DNA from: Streptomyces sp. Act143
GTDB lineage: Bacteria > Actinomycetota > Actinomycetes > Streptomycetales > Streptomycetaceae
Assembly (NCBI RefSeq): GCF_003143935.1
Contig: NZ_QFRX01000001.1
Span: 3,570,162 to 3,634,161, forward strand
Direction of reading: 5' to 3'
DNA length: 64,000 nucleotides
A model generated the notes under the pieces. That model ran no database searches. It was not told the origin of the DNA and saw only the letters and a program-made list of their open reading frames with translations. Positions 8,536-16,409 of the stretch are shown one piece after another (within the stretch, counting starts at the first letter, position 1; each line of letters begins with the position of its first letter). A program made the position numbers and the translations under genes.

Positions 8536-8566
8536 ACCGTAATCCTTGACGCCGACGTCAAGGCAA
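8536..8566 (-). promoter_or_regulatory. MerR-type promoter and operator of the merR-trx operon
   Basis: On the minus strand TTGCCT (8566-8561) and TACGGT (8541-8536) are 19 bp apart, the stretched spacing that MerR proteins correct by distorting DNA. A perfect dyad, CCTTGACG-N4-CGTCAAGG (8544-8563), fills the spacer. The expected start point coincides with the merR ATG at 8529. This predicts auto-regulation of merR and trx together. Confidence 0.65.
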
Positions 8567-9067
8567 CAGCGGTTTCCGCTCCACCGGTGAGGTGAGCACG
8601 ATCGAGGTCGTGGTGCGCCCGAGCGCGGAGACCTGCTCCAGGACCTCCTCCAGGTGGACGGTGTCCCGGACGGCGACCTTGAGGATCCAGCAGTCCTCGC
8701 CGACCGCGTGGTGCACCTCGATGATCTCCGGGCGCTGGATCAGCTCCAGGGTCCTGGGGTGCTTGAGGTTGTAGCCGCCGTGCGGGTTGACCCGGATGAA
8801 CGCCTGGATGCCGTAGCCGAGCCGCGCCGGGACGACGTGGGCGCCGTACCCGCTGATCACGCCCGCCGCCTCCAGCCGCCGCACCCGCTCGGTGACGGCC
8901 GCCGGGCTCAGCCGCACCCGGCGCCCGAGCTCGCTCAGCTTGATCCGCCCGTCGGTCTGGAGCAGCTGGAGGATGTCCCGGTCCAGCGCGTCGAAGGCCA
9001 CCGACGTTTCGCTGGTGGCGGCGCGCAGCTGCCGAGGTTCTTTCGGCGCGGCGGCCTGAACTCCCAT
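8558..9067 (-). CDS. Lrp/AsnC-family transcriptional regulator
   Basis: A 169-residue Lrp/AsnC protein. The N-terminal helix-turn-helix reads FDALDRDILQLLQTDGRIKLSELGRRVRLSPAAVTERVRRLEAAGVI. The C-terminal RAM ligand-binding domain follows (GYGIQAFIRV and the VGEDCWILKVAV segment). Members usually sense amino acids and act as octamers. The ATG at 9067 is preceded by GAAGGGGGAACC. It diverges from the SDR gene at 9107 with only 39 bp between, so it may regulate that gene and itself. Its 3' end stops within the merR operator. Confidence 0.92.
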   Translation of the reverse strand: MGVQAAAPKEPRQLRAATSETSVAFDALDRDILQLLQTDGRIKLSELGRRVRLSPAAVTERVRRLEAAGVISGYGAHVVPARLGYGIQAFIRVNPHGGYNLKHPRTLELIQRPEIIEVHHAVGEDCWILKVAVRDTVHLEEVLEQVSALGRTTTSIVLTSPVERKPLLP

Positions 9068-9106
9068 GGTTCCCCCTTCAGGACGTGGTGGTACGGCAGG
9101 AGAATT

Positions 9107-10027
9107 ATGGTCATGGAAAAGGCCCGAGAGGTACTGGTCATCGGCGGCAACCGCTATTTCGGAAAGCGACTGATATCCCGGCTGCTGGCCGCCGGGGACC
9201 GGGTGACGGTCCTCAATCGCGGCTCGTCGGCCGCGCCGCCGGGCACGACGCATCTCGTCGCCGACCGCGATGACGAGGAGTCCCTCCTGGCGGCGCTCGG
9301 TGAGCGCACCTTCGACGTCGTCGTCGACCAGGTCTGCTACACCCCGCGCCAGGCGGCCGTGGCCCGCCGCGTGTTCACCGGCCGCACCGGCCGCTATGTG
9401 ATGACGTCGACGGTCGAGGTGTACGAGTACGAGGACTCCGTCACACCGGTACGGGAGGACGCCGTCGACCCGCTGACGGTGCCCGTCGATCTCGAACTGC
9501 CCTGGGACGACCCGGAGTTCCTCGTCTCCCACTACGGGGAGGGCAAGCGGCAGGCGGAGGCGGTGTTCGCGGCCGGCCCCGGCTTTCCCCACGTGGCCGT
9601 GCGCGTGGCCCATGTGCTGGGCGGGGACGACGACTTCACCGGACGTCTGGAGCACTACGCCTCCCGCATCCGGACCGGGGAACCCATCGCGGTCCCCTTC
9701 TCCAACCAGCCCGCCACCTACATCCACGTCGAGGAGATCGCCGACTTCCTGGCCTGGACGGTGGGCGAGGACTTCACGGGCCCGGTCAACGCGGCCTCCC
9801 ACGGCACGCTGACCACGGAGGAACTGTGCGCGGCAGTGGCCGCACACCTTCCCGAGGGCAAGGTCGTGTTCCGGCTCGTCGAGGTCGGCGAGGTCTCGCC
9901 GTTCGCCTTCTTCCGCTCCTACGGCATGGACAACTCCCGTGCCGCACGGCTCGGTTTCGCCTTCCACGCGGCCCCGGAGTGGCTGCCGGCGGCCGTGGCG
10001 GAGACCCTCGGGAAGGACGGCGACTGA
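9107..10027 (+). CDS. NAD(P)-dependent epimerase/reductase-like SDR
   Basis: A 306-residue extended-SDR protein. The nucleotide-binding motif near the N-terminus is atypical (VIGGNRYFGKRLISRLL), as in the CSP41/isoflavone-reductase-like subgroup. A Rossmann core, a STVEVYEYED segment and a conserved Y in SHYGEGKR-QAE (in place of a strict YxxxK) follow. Substrate is unknown. ATG 9107 has AGGAG close upstream; ATG 9113, two codons in, is an alternative with better spacing. It is followed after 1 bp by the aldo/keto reductase, so the two probably act on related metabolites. Confidence 0.85.
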   Translation: MVMEKAREVLVIGGNRYFGKRLISRLLAAGDRVTVLNRGSSAAPPGTTHLVADRDDEESLLAALGERTFDVVVDQVCYTPRQAAVARRVFTGRTGRYVMTSTVEVYEYEDSVTPVREDAVDPLTVPVDLELPWDDPEFLVSHYGEGKRQAEAVFAAGPGFPHVAVRVAHVLGGDDDFTGRLEHYASRIRTGEPIAVPFSNQPATYIHVEEIADFLAWTVGEDFTGPVNAASHGTLTTEELCAAVAAHLPEGKVVFRLVEVGEVSPFAFFRSYGMDNSRAARLGFAFHAAPEWLPAAVAETLGKDGD

Positions 10028-10028
10028 C

Positions 10029-10961
10029 ATGCGCTACCGCAGACTCGGCGACCTGAGGGTGAGCGCCGTCGGACTCGGCGCGATGCCGCTGTCCATCGAG
10101 GGCCGGCCGGACGAGAAGCGCGCCCTGGCGACCGTGCGGGCGGCGCTGGACGCGGGGGTGACCCTCTTCGACACCGCGGACTCCTACCATCTCCCCGGCG
10201 CCGACCCCGGCCACAACGAACTGCTGCTGGCCCGCGCCCTGTCCGGCACCGGCGACGAGGTGCTGGTGGCCACCAAGGGCGGCCGGGGCCGGCCGTCCGA
10301 CGGCAGCTGGACGGTGAACGGCGACCCCCGCCATCTGAAGCGGGCCGCCGAGGGCTCCCTGCGGCGGCTCGGCGTCGACGCCATCGGCCTCTACCAGCTG
10401 CACAAGCCCGATCCCCGGGTCCCCTTCGAGGAATCGGTCGGCGCACTGCGCGAACTGCTCGACGAGGGCAAGATCCGGCTGGCCGGTGTCTCCAACGCGG
10501 ACGTGGCGCAGATCCGTACGGCCCGCGCCCTCCTCGGCGACCGGCTGGTCTCCGTGCAGAACCGGTACTCGCCGGAGGTCAGGGACAGCGAGGCCGAGCT
10601 GCGACTCTGCACGGAACTGGGGCTCGCCTTCCTGCCGTGGAGCCCGCTCGGCGGCCTGTCGCGCAGCGCGCTGGACGGGCCGTCGGCCCTTGCGGGCACC
10701 TCGCGGTTCGGCGCCTTCCACGCGATCGCGGCCGAGCGCGGGGTCAGCGTCCAACAGGTCTGTCTGGCCTGGCTGCTGGCGACCTCCCCGGCCGTGATCC
10801 CGATCCCGGGGGCGAGCCGTCCGGAGACGATCCGGGACTCGGCGGGGGCGGCGGAGCTGGTGCTGAGCGGGGCGGAGCTGGCGCGACTGGAGCCTCCCGG
10901 TCAGTCCGCCGGGTCTTCCTCCAGCGTCCAGTCCTCGTCCTCGATGTCCCTCGCGCCCTGA
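10029..10961 (+). CDS. Aldo/keto reductase
   Basis: A 310-residue AKR barrel protein. It starts MRYRRLGDLRVSAVGLGAMP, has the catalytic Asp-Tyr region (LFDTADSYHLP), LYQLHKPDP, GVSNADVAQI, QNRYSP and the NADPH-binding IPIPGASRPETI near the end. It would reduce aldehydes or ketones with NADPH. The ATG follows the SDR stop codon by 1 bp. The final 20 residues (GQSAGSSSSVQSSSSMSLAP) are Ser-rich and come from DNA that is also the 3' end of the convergent AAA ATPase gene, a 61-bp overlap. Confidence 0.9.
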   Translation: MRYRRLGDLRVSAVGLGAMPLSIEGRPDEKRALATVRAALDAGVTLFDTADSYHLPGADPGHNELLLARALSGTGDEVLVATKGGRGRPSDGSWTVNGDPRHLKRAAEGSLRRLGVDAIGLYQLHKPDPRVPFEESVGALRELLDEGKIRLAGVSNADVAQIRTARALLGDRLVSVQNRYSPEVRDSEAELRLCTELGLAFLPWSPLGGLSRSALDGPSALAGTSRFGAFHAIAAERGVSVQQVCLAWLLATSPAVIPIPGASRPETIRDSAGAAELVLSGAELARLEPPGQSAGSSSSVQSSSSMSLAP

Positions 10962-12418
10962 ACTCCCAGCAGCCGCCGGGTCAGCCGGTCGCGGTCGGAC
11001 AGCAGCTCGTCGAGGGCCTCGCGGACGTCCGCTGCCTCGGTGCGCGCCGACTCGCGCTCGGCGGCGATGAGCACGGACCGTCGTACGAGCTCCTTGGTGA
11101 ACGAGGCGGTCGTGCCGTCGGTCCGGGCCACGACCTCGTCGGCGATCTCCTGACCGAGGCCGAGGCCGCCGCCGTAGAGGCCGAGGAGGCGGGCGCGGCC
11201 CTCGGCGTCCGGGAGGGGGATCTCGACGGCGAGGTCGACGCGGCCCGGGCGCTGGACGAGGGCGGGTTCCAGCAGGTCGGCGCGGTTGGTGGTGAGGAGG
11301 AAGGTCACGTCGGCGTCGTCACCGAGGCCGTCCATCTCGTTCAGCACCTGGAAGAGCAGGGGCTGTTCGCCGCCGCCGTAGTCGCGGGCCTCGGCGATCA
11401 GGTCGCAGTCCTCCAGCACGACGAGGGCGGGCTGGAGCATCCGGGCCAGGGCGCACGCCGGGCCGATGGCCTCGATGCTCTCGCCGGACAGGATCACCAC
11501 GGTGAACTGCGGGAGGTGGGAGAGGAGATAGCGGATGGTGTGGGTCTTGCCGGTGCCGGGCGGCCCGTACAGCAGCAGGCCGCGGCGCAGGTGCTGACCG
11601 GCCGCGCGCAGTTGGTCGCGGCGCCGGGCCACGCCCACGACCTGGCGTTCGACCCGTTCCAGCAGGCCGGTGGGCAGCACGATGTCGTCGCGGGTCAGGC
11701 CGGGGCGGCGGTGGAAGCGGAACGGGCCGAGGCCGTGGCCGAACTCGGAGCCCTCGAAGGAGAGCACCTGCCCGCGGAAGATGTTGTGCTCGCGCACGAG
11801 CGCGTCGACCTCGGCGAGCAGCCGGTCCGCGAACTCCTTCTCGGTGGCCAGGACTTCGACCTCGACCTTGTTGCGCCCGTACTCGTCCTGCGGGCCGCGC
11901 AGGAGTACGGCGAACCGCTCGTCGCCGTCGGTGCCAAGGTAGAAACCGCAGGAGACGCAGGCCAGTTCGGCGTCCGGGGAGACGGGGAGCTGGGCGTAGT
12001 CGACGGCGCCGACCACGAAGCGGTCGTAGCGGTCGGCGGCGTCGATGATGTCGCCGAGGGTGAGGTCGCCGTGGTGCTGGGCGCCGCGCATGCCGATCAG
12101 CTCGTAAGTCCGGCCGCCGGCGGCGAACCAGCGCTCCAGGGCGAGATGGACGTTGGGCAGGTCGAAGGAGGCGTACGCCGCCTTGACCACCGGGCGGTCC
12201 GTGGGTGCCGAGCCGAGGTGGTCGCGGAGGCGTTTGGCGAGGTCGCGGCTGCCGTCGGGGTCGGCGCGCCGGGGGCGGGCGACGGCCATGAGGAACTCGT
12301 GGAAGAGCTCGTTGATGCGGTCGATCGAGAGGGCCGAGGGTTCGCGGCTCTCGCCGTACTTGGCCTCGTACTCGTCGGTGCCGAGGATCTCCACCGTGAC
12401 CTTGCCCGGTTCCGCCAT
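10901..12418 (-). CDS. AAA-family ATPase (standalone), unknown partner
   Basis: A 505-residue protein with an N-terminal half of unknown fold (residues 1-240, including a CVSC pair near 154-157) and a single AAA module. Walker A is GPPGTGKT at 285-292, Walker B is LVVLEDCD with Cys between the acidic residues, and the second region of homology is TTNRADLLEPALVQRPGRVD. The arrangement resembles BCS1/VPS4-like AAA proteins acting on folded proteins, but no substrate can be named. It is transcribed alone, and its 3' end overlaps the aldo/keto reductase. The C-terminus is acidic (DIEDEDWTLEEDPAD). Confidence 0.85.
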   Translation of the reverse strand: MAEPGKVTVEILGTDEYEAKYGESREPSALSIDRINELFHEFLMAVARPRRADPDGSRDLAKRLRDHLGSAPTDRPVVKAAYASFDLPNVHLALERWFAAGGRTYELIGMRGAQHHGDLTLGDIIDAADRYDRFVVGAVDYAQLPVSPDAELACVSCGFYLGTDGDERFAVLLRGPQDEYGRNKVEVEVLATEKEFADRLLAEVDALVREHNIFRGQVLSFEGSEFGHGLGPFRFHRRPGLTRDDIVLPTGLLERVERQVVGVARRRDQLRAAGQHLRRGLLLYGPPGTGKTHTIRYLLSHLPQFTVVILSGESIEAIGPACALARMLQPALVVLEDCDLIAEARDYGGGEQPLLFQVLNEMDGLGDDADVTFLLTTNRADLLEPALVQRPGRVDLAVEIPLPDAEGRARLLGLYGGGLGLGQEIADEVVARTDGTTASFTKELVRRSVLIAAERESARTEAADVREALDELLSDRDRLTRRLLGVQGARDIEDEDWTLEEDPAD

Positions 12419-12564
12419 ACCCTGTCCGCCTCCATGCGCCGTGGCCGTGCCCTTCGTGGCTCCTCAGCCTGGGCCCCCACGCGTCGGCGGGTCAAAGCAT
12501 TTCGGGCAAGCGATCGCGAAGGGGCCGGAAAAGGGCGGGAGAAGTCAGCCGGGCGGAACCAAGG

Positions 12565-13140
12565 TCACCACGCTTCGACAAGGTCACGCTCTTCGTTGGT
12601 GACTTGGGCGAAGCAGGTGTCTTCCGTGACCATGACCTGGGACCGGTCCCGGGCCTCCGTGCTGATGTGTCGCACACCAAGGGTCCAGCCCTGCTTCTTG
12701 TACGTGGCTATGAAGTACGTGCTGCTCCCGGTCATCGGCACTTCCTTGTACGGTTCGCCCTTTTTCCAGCCCCGCGCCTCAAGCCCGGAGAGCACGAGGT
12801 CCAGTCGCCGGCGCGGCTCGGAGGACTTCCAGGAGACCACGCACGGTGACAGCCGTTCGGCGAGGGCGGCCAGCTTCTGCCGCTCCGCCACGGACCGTTG
12901 CCCGGTCAGACGGTCGGCGGCGGGGTAGCCCATCTCCGTCTTCCCTTCCGGGAGTCCGGCAGCCTCGAGCGCCGCGTCGAGGTCCGCCCGTACCGTCTTC
13001 TGCCCGAACGCCGCCGGTGAAGTCACCGCCGTCGAAGCGTCGGCGGAGGGCGCGGTCTCGCTGCCGCATCCGGTGACGAGCACCGCCCCTGCGGCCACGG
13101 CGGCCATCCGTACGGCCCTGCCCGCGGTGGTGATACGCAT
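12565..13140 (-). CDS. Small secreted lipoprotein
   Basis: A 191-residue protein with an Arg-rich N-terminus, a hydrophobic segment and lipobox VLVTGC (Cys near residue 25). The mature domain contains a Thr/Ser linker then a single alpha/beta domain with two further Cys residues (LSPCVVSW and TEDTCFAQV), possibly disulfide-linked. The ATG at 13140 is preceded by GAGGGAAGA at good spacing; further upstream in-frame starts would bury the signal peptide. Function is not recognised. It stands alone, upstream of the AAA gene on the same strand with 146 bp between. Confidence 0.8.
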   Translation of the reverse strand: MRITTAGRAVRMAAVAAGAVLVTGCGSETAPSADASTAVTSPAAFGQKTVRADLDAALEAAGLPEGKTEMGYPAADRLTGQRSVAERQKLAALAERLSPCVVSWKSSEPRRRLDLVLSGLEARGWKKGEPYKEVPMTGSSTYFIATYKKQGWTLGVRHISTEARDRSQVMVTEDTCFAQVTNEERDLVEAW

Positions 13141-13437
13141 GCGCTCTTCCCTCGATGTGAACGGTCGGCTCCGGATCCTCGCATGAAGTGGCGGGATCTG
13201 TGAATTTGCCGTGTTTTTGTCATGTGTTTGCCATTTACTCTGCATCCAAGCACGTCAGGGGTGGGGTGCATCAGCAGGGTGCATACGGGGGTCCATTGTT
13301 CAAGCCGTTGCGGCGCGTCCGGTTACAGGCGCCCATCCGATAGCCGTTTTCACTTAGACCCTCACGCCGCCCCTTCTCGCGCAATCGAACACACGCCTTA
13401 TTCCCATGCTCGTTTTCACGCTCAGATGGAGACCCTC
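13141..13437. other. AT-richer intergenic region
   Basis: About 297 bp separate two divergent secreted-protein genes. The stretch near 13195-13240 is clearly richer in A/T than its surroundings and probably holds both promoters, but I see no convincing -35/-10 pair, no strong dyad and no small ORF with a good ribosome binding site. Confidence 0.4.
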
Positions 13438-14239
13438 ATGAGACCGACCCGAGGGCGCGCGGCGCGCTTGGCGGGTGCCGGAGTCACGCTGGCACTGGCG
13501 CTGACCCTGGTGCCAGGGATGCCGCTCGCCGCCGGCCGGGCAAGCGCCGCGCCGTCGGACGCCGCCGCACCGACCGCCTCCGAGAAGGCCATCGCCGAGG
13601 CCGCGGCCACCGGTGAACGGGTGGAGGTCGTCGAGGAACGCACCGAACAGGACACGGTGTTCGCCAACCCCGACGGCAGCACGCTCACCTTGGAGAAGTC
13701 GATCGTCCCGGTCCGGGTCGCCGCCGCGGACGGTGGCTGGGTCCGGCCGGACGCGACGCTGGTGAAGCGGGCGGACGGCTCGGTGGGGCCGCGGGCCGCC
13801 GCTGTCGGGACGTCGTTCTCCGGCGGTGGCTCCGGCGCGGACCTGGTGACCATCGGCGACGCCGGCCGGTCGGTGTCCCTCGGCTGGCCGGGAACCCTTC
13901 CCGAGCCACGGCTGGACGGGGCCCGGGCGGTCTACGAGGACGTCCGGCCGGACGTCAACCTCATCCTGACGGCGACTCCGGAAGGCTTCCGGCAGGTGCT
14001 GCAGGTCGAGACGCTGGAGGCCGCCACCGCGCCCGGCCTGCGGGCCATCAGCTACGGTCTGGACACCGACGGGCTGCAAGCGCGGGCCGGAGCCGCCGGA
14101 AGCCTACGACGTGGAGAGCTGGCAGCTCGCGGAGCGGCTCTACACCCGGCTCGTCTCCGCCGGCACGTACCTGGTGGCGGCGTTCCTGGACGACGGTACG
14201 CCGATCGACGCGAACTTCGACGTCGACGACGACTGGTGA
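13438..14239 (+). pseudogene. Truncated secreted LamG/RHS-type protein fused out of frame to another gene's end
   Basis: The first about 215 codons encode a long signal peptide (through LAAGRASAAP) and the N-terminal domain seen in Streptomyces secreted LamG/RHS-like giants (FANPDGSTLTLEKSIVPVRV, TSFSGGGSGADL, LGWPGTLPEPRLDGA, YEDVRPDVNLILTAT). Homology stops near 14085. From there the plausible code is in another frame, reading PEAYDVESWQLAERLYTRL and ending FDVDDDW with TGA at 14239. This looks like a deletion joining the head of one gene to the tail of another. ATG 13438 is chosen because GGAG lies 7 nt upstream. Confidence 0.7.
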
Positions 14240-14270
14240 GCCGACCAGGACCGAAGGGGTCGGTCGGGGC

Positions 14271-14909
14271 TCAACCAGCCTTCGGCACGGCCCCGTCGAG
14301 CCATGGCGCCGCCGCCTCCGTGCGCCCTGTCAGCAGGAGCAGCAGTGCGCGGACGGGACCGCTGATCTCGGCGCCCTCCCCCCTCGTCCACTCGATGTCG
14401 GTGGCGACGAGCCGCGCCTTCGGCAGGGGCCAGGGGCGGGGCGGGAACCGCATGGTCCACACGCGCTCGGCGGCGGAGCGGGCGGCGGTCGGCGACACCG
14501 CCCGCTCCCGGCTCAGCGCGAGGGCGATGTCCTGGCCGTGGACGAGGAGGTCGAGCAGGGGTTCGTGCGGTGAGGTCATGGGGGCGAGGCGCCGGGAGCC
14601 GATGACCGACCGCAGATGCCCGACGACAGCCTCGACAGGCGCCGCGGCTTCGCGGACGGCCGTGTCATGGATCATCCGGTTCCAGTCGCCACGGGCCCGG
14701 ACCATCTCCCGCAGGGCCTGTCCCCATGTGATGCGCGCGGCGAGGGTCAGATGGGCGGCCACGTCCCGCACCCGCCAGTCCCCGCAGCGGGTGGGCGTCT
14801 CCCACTCCTCGGCGCTCAGGCTCTCCAGCAGGTCGGCGAGGCTCGCGCGCTCGCGGTCGACGACCTGCCACAACTCGCCGGTCTCCAGCATGACACCCAT
14901 GGGAACCAC
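14271..14909 (-). CDS. Maleylpyruvate isomerase-family (DinB-like, mycothiol-dependent fold) protein
   Basis: A 212-residue four-helix-bundle protein of the MDMPI/DinB superfamily. The N-terminal part has the typical LSAEEWETPTRCGDWRVRDVAAHLT motif with a metal-binding His, and the LLDLLVHGQDIALALSR segment supplies another. Family members include mycothiol S-conjugate transferases and maleylpyruvate isomerase; the substrate here is unknown. The start is uncertain: GTG 14909, ATG 14900 and ATG 14891 are all possible and none has a clear Shine-Dalgarno. It diverges from a MarR regulator, with a perfect palindrome between them. Confidence 0.82.
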   Translation of the reverse strand: MVPMGVMLETGELWQVVDRERASLADLLESLSAEEWETPTRCGDWRVRDVAAHLTLAARITWGQALREMVRARGDWNRMIHDTAVREAAAPVEAVVGHLRSVIGSRRLAPMTSPHEPLLDLLVHGQDIALALSRERAVSPTAARSAAERVWTMRFPPRPWPLPKARLVATDIEWTRGEGAEISGPVRALLLLLTGRTEAAAPWLDGAVPKAG

Positions 14910-14928
14910 CCACTCAAGTGGTAAGCTT

Positions 14929-14957
14929 CTCTGACCAAATTAGTCAGAGCCTCTGAC
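14929..14957. promoter_or_regulatory. Likely MarR operator between divergent genes
   Basis: CTCTGAC (14929-14935) and GTCAGAG (14943-14949) form a perfect dyad with a 7-bp A/T-rich centre. A third CTCTGAC half-site follows directly at 14951-14957. The site lies 20 bp upstream of the MDMPI gene and about 59 bp upstream of the MarR gene at 15008, so it probably serves auto-repression and repression of the partner. Confidence 0.65.
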
Positions 14958-15007
14958 CACTGTCAAGCGATACCAGCCATACCGGCGATACCGAGGGAGC
15001 GTCGACG

Positions 15008-15448
15008 ATGCCGACGGAGAGCGAGCTCAACACGGGCGTGCTGCTGTTCCTCCCGTACCGGGCCCTGGAGAACCGTGTCTTCGCCGCGCTCGCCGAGGCC
15101 GGTTTCGACGACTTCACGCCCGCCCAGGCCCGGGTCATGCAGCGCATCGGCCCGCACGGCACGCGGCTGACCGAGCTGGCCGAGCAGGCCCAGATCACCA
15201 AGCAGACCGCGGGCTTCCTGGTCGACCAGCTGGAGAAGGCGGGCTATGTGACCCGGATACCGGACCCGACGGACAAGCGGGCCCGGCTGGTGTGCGGGGC
15301 GGAGAAGGCGCGGGCGGCCAAGGAGGTGGCCGACGGGGTGGTGGCCGAGGTGGAGAAGGAGTGGGAGGAACACCTCGGCAGGCGCCGGATGAAGCAGTTG
15401 CGCGAGGCCCTGTCGCTGCTGCGGGAGATCACCGACCCGTGGGCCTAG
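15008..15448 (+). CDS. MarR-family transcriptional regulator
   Basis: A 146-residue MarR protein. The winged helix reads TPAQARVMQRIGPHGTRLTELAEQAQITKQTAGFLVDQLEKAGYVTRIPDPTDKRARLV, including the DxRxR-type wing. It is probably a dimeric repressor released by a small aromatic or electrophilic ligand. It diverges from the MDMPI-fold gene across a palindromic site, a common arrangement for detoxification pairs. The stop codon overlaps the convergent DUF2127 stop codon by 4 bp (CTAG). Confidence 0.92.
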   Translation: MPTESELNTGVLLFLPYRALENRVFAALAEAGFDDFTPAQARVMQRIGPHGTRLTELAEQAQITKQTAGFLVDQLEKAGYVTRIPDPTDKRARLVCGAEKARAAKEVADGVVAEVEKEWEEHLGRRRMKQLREALSLLREITDPWA

Positions 15449-16218
15449 ACAGTCCGGGCGGGCACCTTCGCGGCCTCCTCGACCTCCAGCAGTGACGCGC
15501 TCCGGCGTTCCGCCTCGAAGGCGCGGTGGCCGCCGCGCAGTCCGAACAGCCGCTTGGTCAGCAGGATGTACAGGACGGCGAGGATGTTCAGCACCAGAGT
15601 GGCGATCTTCAACCAGCTGATGTGCTCGGTGAGTTCGTAGATCTCCAGGGGCAGGAAGGCGGCCGTGGCGACGACCGTCAGATACTCCGCCCAGCGCTTG
15701 GCGTACCAGAGGCCGACCGCCTCGACGAGCTCGATCAGCGCGTAGGCCAGCAGCAGGCCGGCCACCAGGACCAGGGTGTCGTGGTGGTACCCGAAGGTCT
15801 TCTGGATGGTACCGACGACCGGTGAGTGGTCCAGGTCGTAGTGGAAGTGCCTGAAGACGGGGCGGAAGACGTCGAGGTACTCGTCGAAGAGCCGGCGTAC
15901 CGCGTCCTGGGAGTTGCTGAACTTCCACACGGCCGCCGCGACCAGCACGATGAACACGCCGCGCACGGCCCGCTCGACGGCGAGGAAACGCAGGACGAAC
16001 AGGTCGCGCAGCACCTTGCCGCGCGGCACGAGGGGCGCCTCCGCGGCCGGACCCGAGCCGTGCGGCTCGCCGAGCACGAAGTCGCCGCAGCGCAGACAGC
16101 GCCAGACCTCGCCGAGGGCGGTGTCGGCGTGCAGCCGGATACGCAGCCGGGGGTCGTCCGGCGCGTACGTCACATGTCCGCGCCGCGCGCACGTCCGCCG
16201 GTCCCAGTCGATCGTCAT
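15445..16218 (-). CDS. DUF2127 integral membrane protein
   Basis: A 257-residue protein. The N-terminus (about 1-60) is cytoplasmic and includes a CLRCG pair, preceded by RRGH and followed by a Pro-rich linker. Four to five membrane segments follow: FIVLVAAAVWKF, TLVLVAGLLLAYALIEL, YLTVVATAAFLPLEIY and LVLNILAVLYILL. The pattern matches DUF2127. No biochemical role is known. It sits downstream of dctA on the same strand but is separated from it by two strong hairpins, so it probably has its own promoter. Confidence 0.85.
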   Translation of the reverse strand: MTIDWDRRTCARRGHVTYAPDDPRLRIRLHADTALGEVWRCLRCGDFVLGEPHGSGPAAEAPLVPRGKVLRDLFVLRFLAVERAVRGVFIVLVAAAVWKFSNSQDAVRRLFDEYLDVFRPVFRHFHYDLDHSPVVGTIQKTFGYHHDTLVLVAGLLLAYALIELVEAVGLWYAKRWAEYLTVVATAAFLPLEIYELTEHISWLKIATLVLNILAVLYILLTKRLFGLRGGHRAFEAERRSASLLEVEEAAKVPARTV

Positions 16219-16246
16219 CCCCCGCGCCCTCCACGCACACCGAACA

Positions 16247-16283
16247 AGCCTGCCGCGCCGGTAGGGGGCAGGCGCGGCAGGCT
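16247..16283 (-). terminator. 13-bp hairpin upstream of the DUF2127 gene
   Basis: AGCCTGCCGCGCC (16247-16259) pairs perfectly with GGCGCGGCAGGCT (16271-16283) across an 11-nt loop. It is the second of two hairpins between dctA and the DUF2127 gene and may be a back-up terminator, or lie in the leader of the downstream gene. Confidence 0.55.
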
Positions 16284-16344
16284 AGTGGGGCCGGGTAAGA
16301 GTTCGGTGAGTTCCCGTGCACCGACGGCCCTGGTGGTGGCGGTG

Positions 16345-16384
16345 CCGGGCGGCTGAGCGACGGGGGAGCTGCTCAGCCGCCCGG
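16345..16384 (-). terminator. dctA terminator, 14-bp perfect stem
   Basis: CCGGGCGGCTGAGC (16345-16358) and its exact reverse complement (16371-16384) enclose a 12-nt loop. It begins 26 nt beyond the dctA stop codon on the minus strand. It lacks a U-tract, as is common for Streptomyces terminators. Confidence 0.75.
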
Positions 16385-16409
16385 AGTCTGTGGGCTTACG
16401 CCCTCGGGC

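Noticed and set aside
8558..10030. A 490-residue protein extending the Lrp regulator upstream
   Set aside because: The extension overlaps the SDR gene in antisense; a good start with Shine-Dalgarno exists at 9067.
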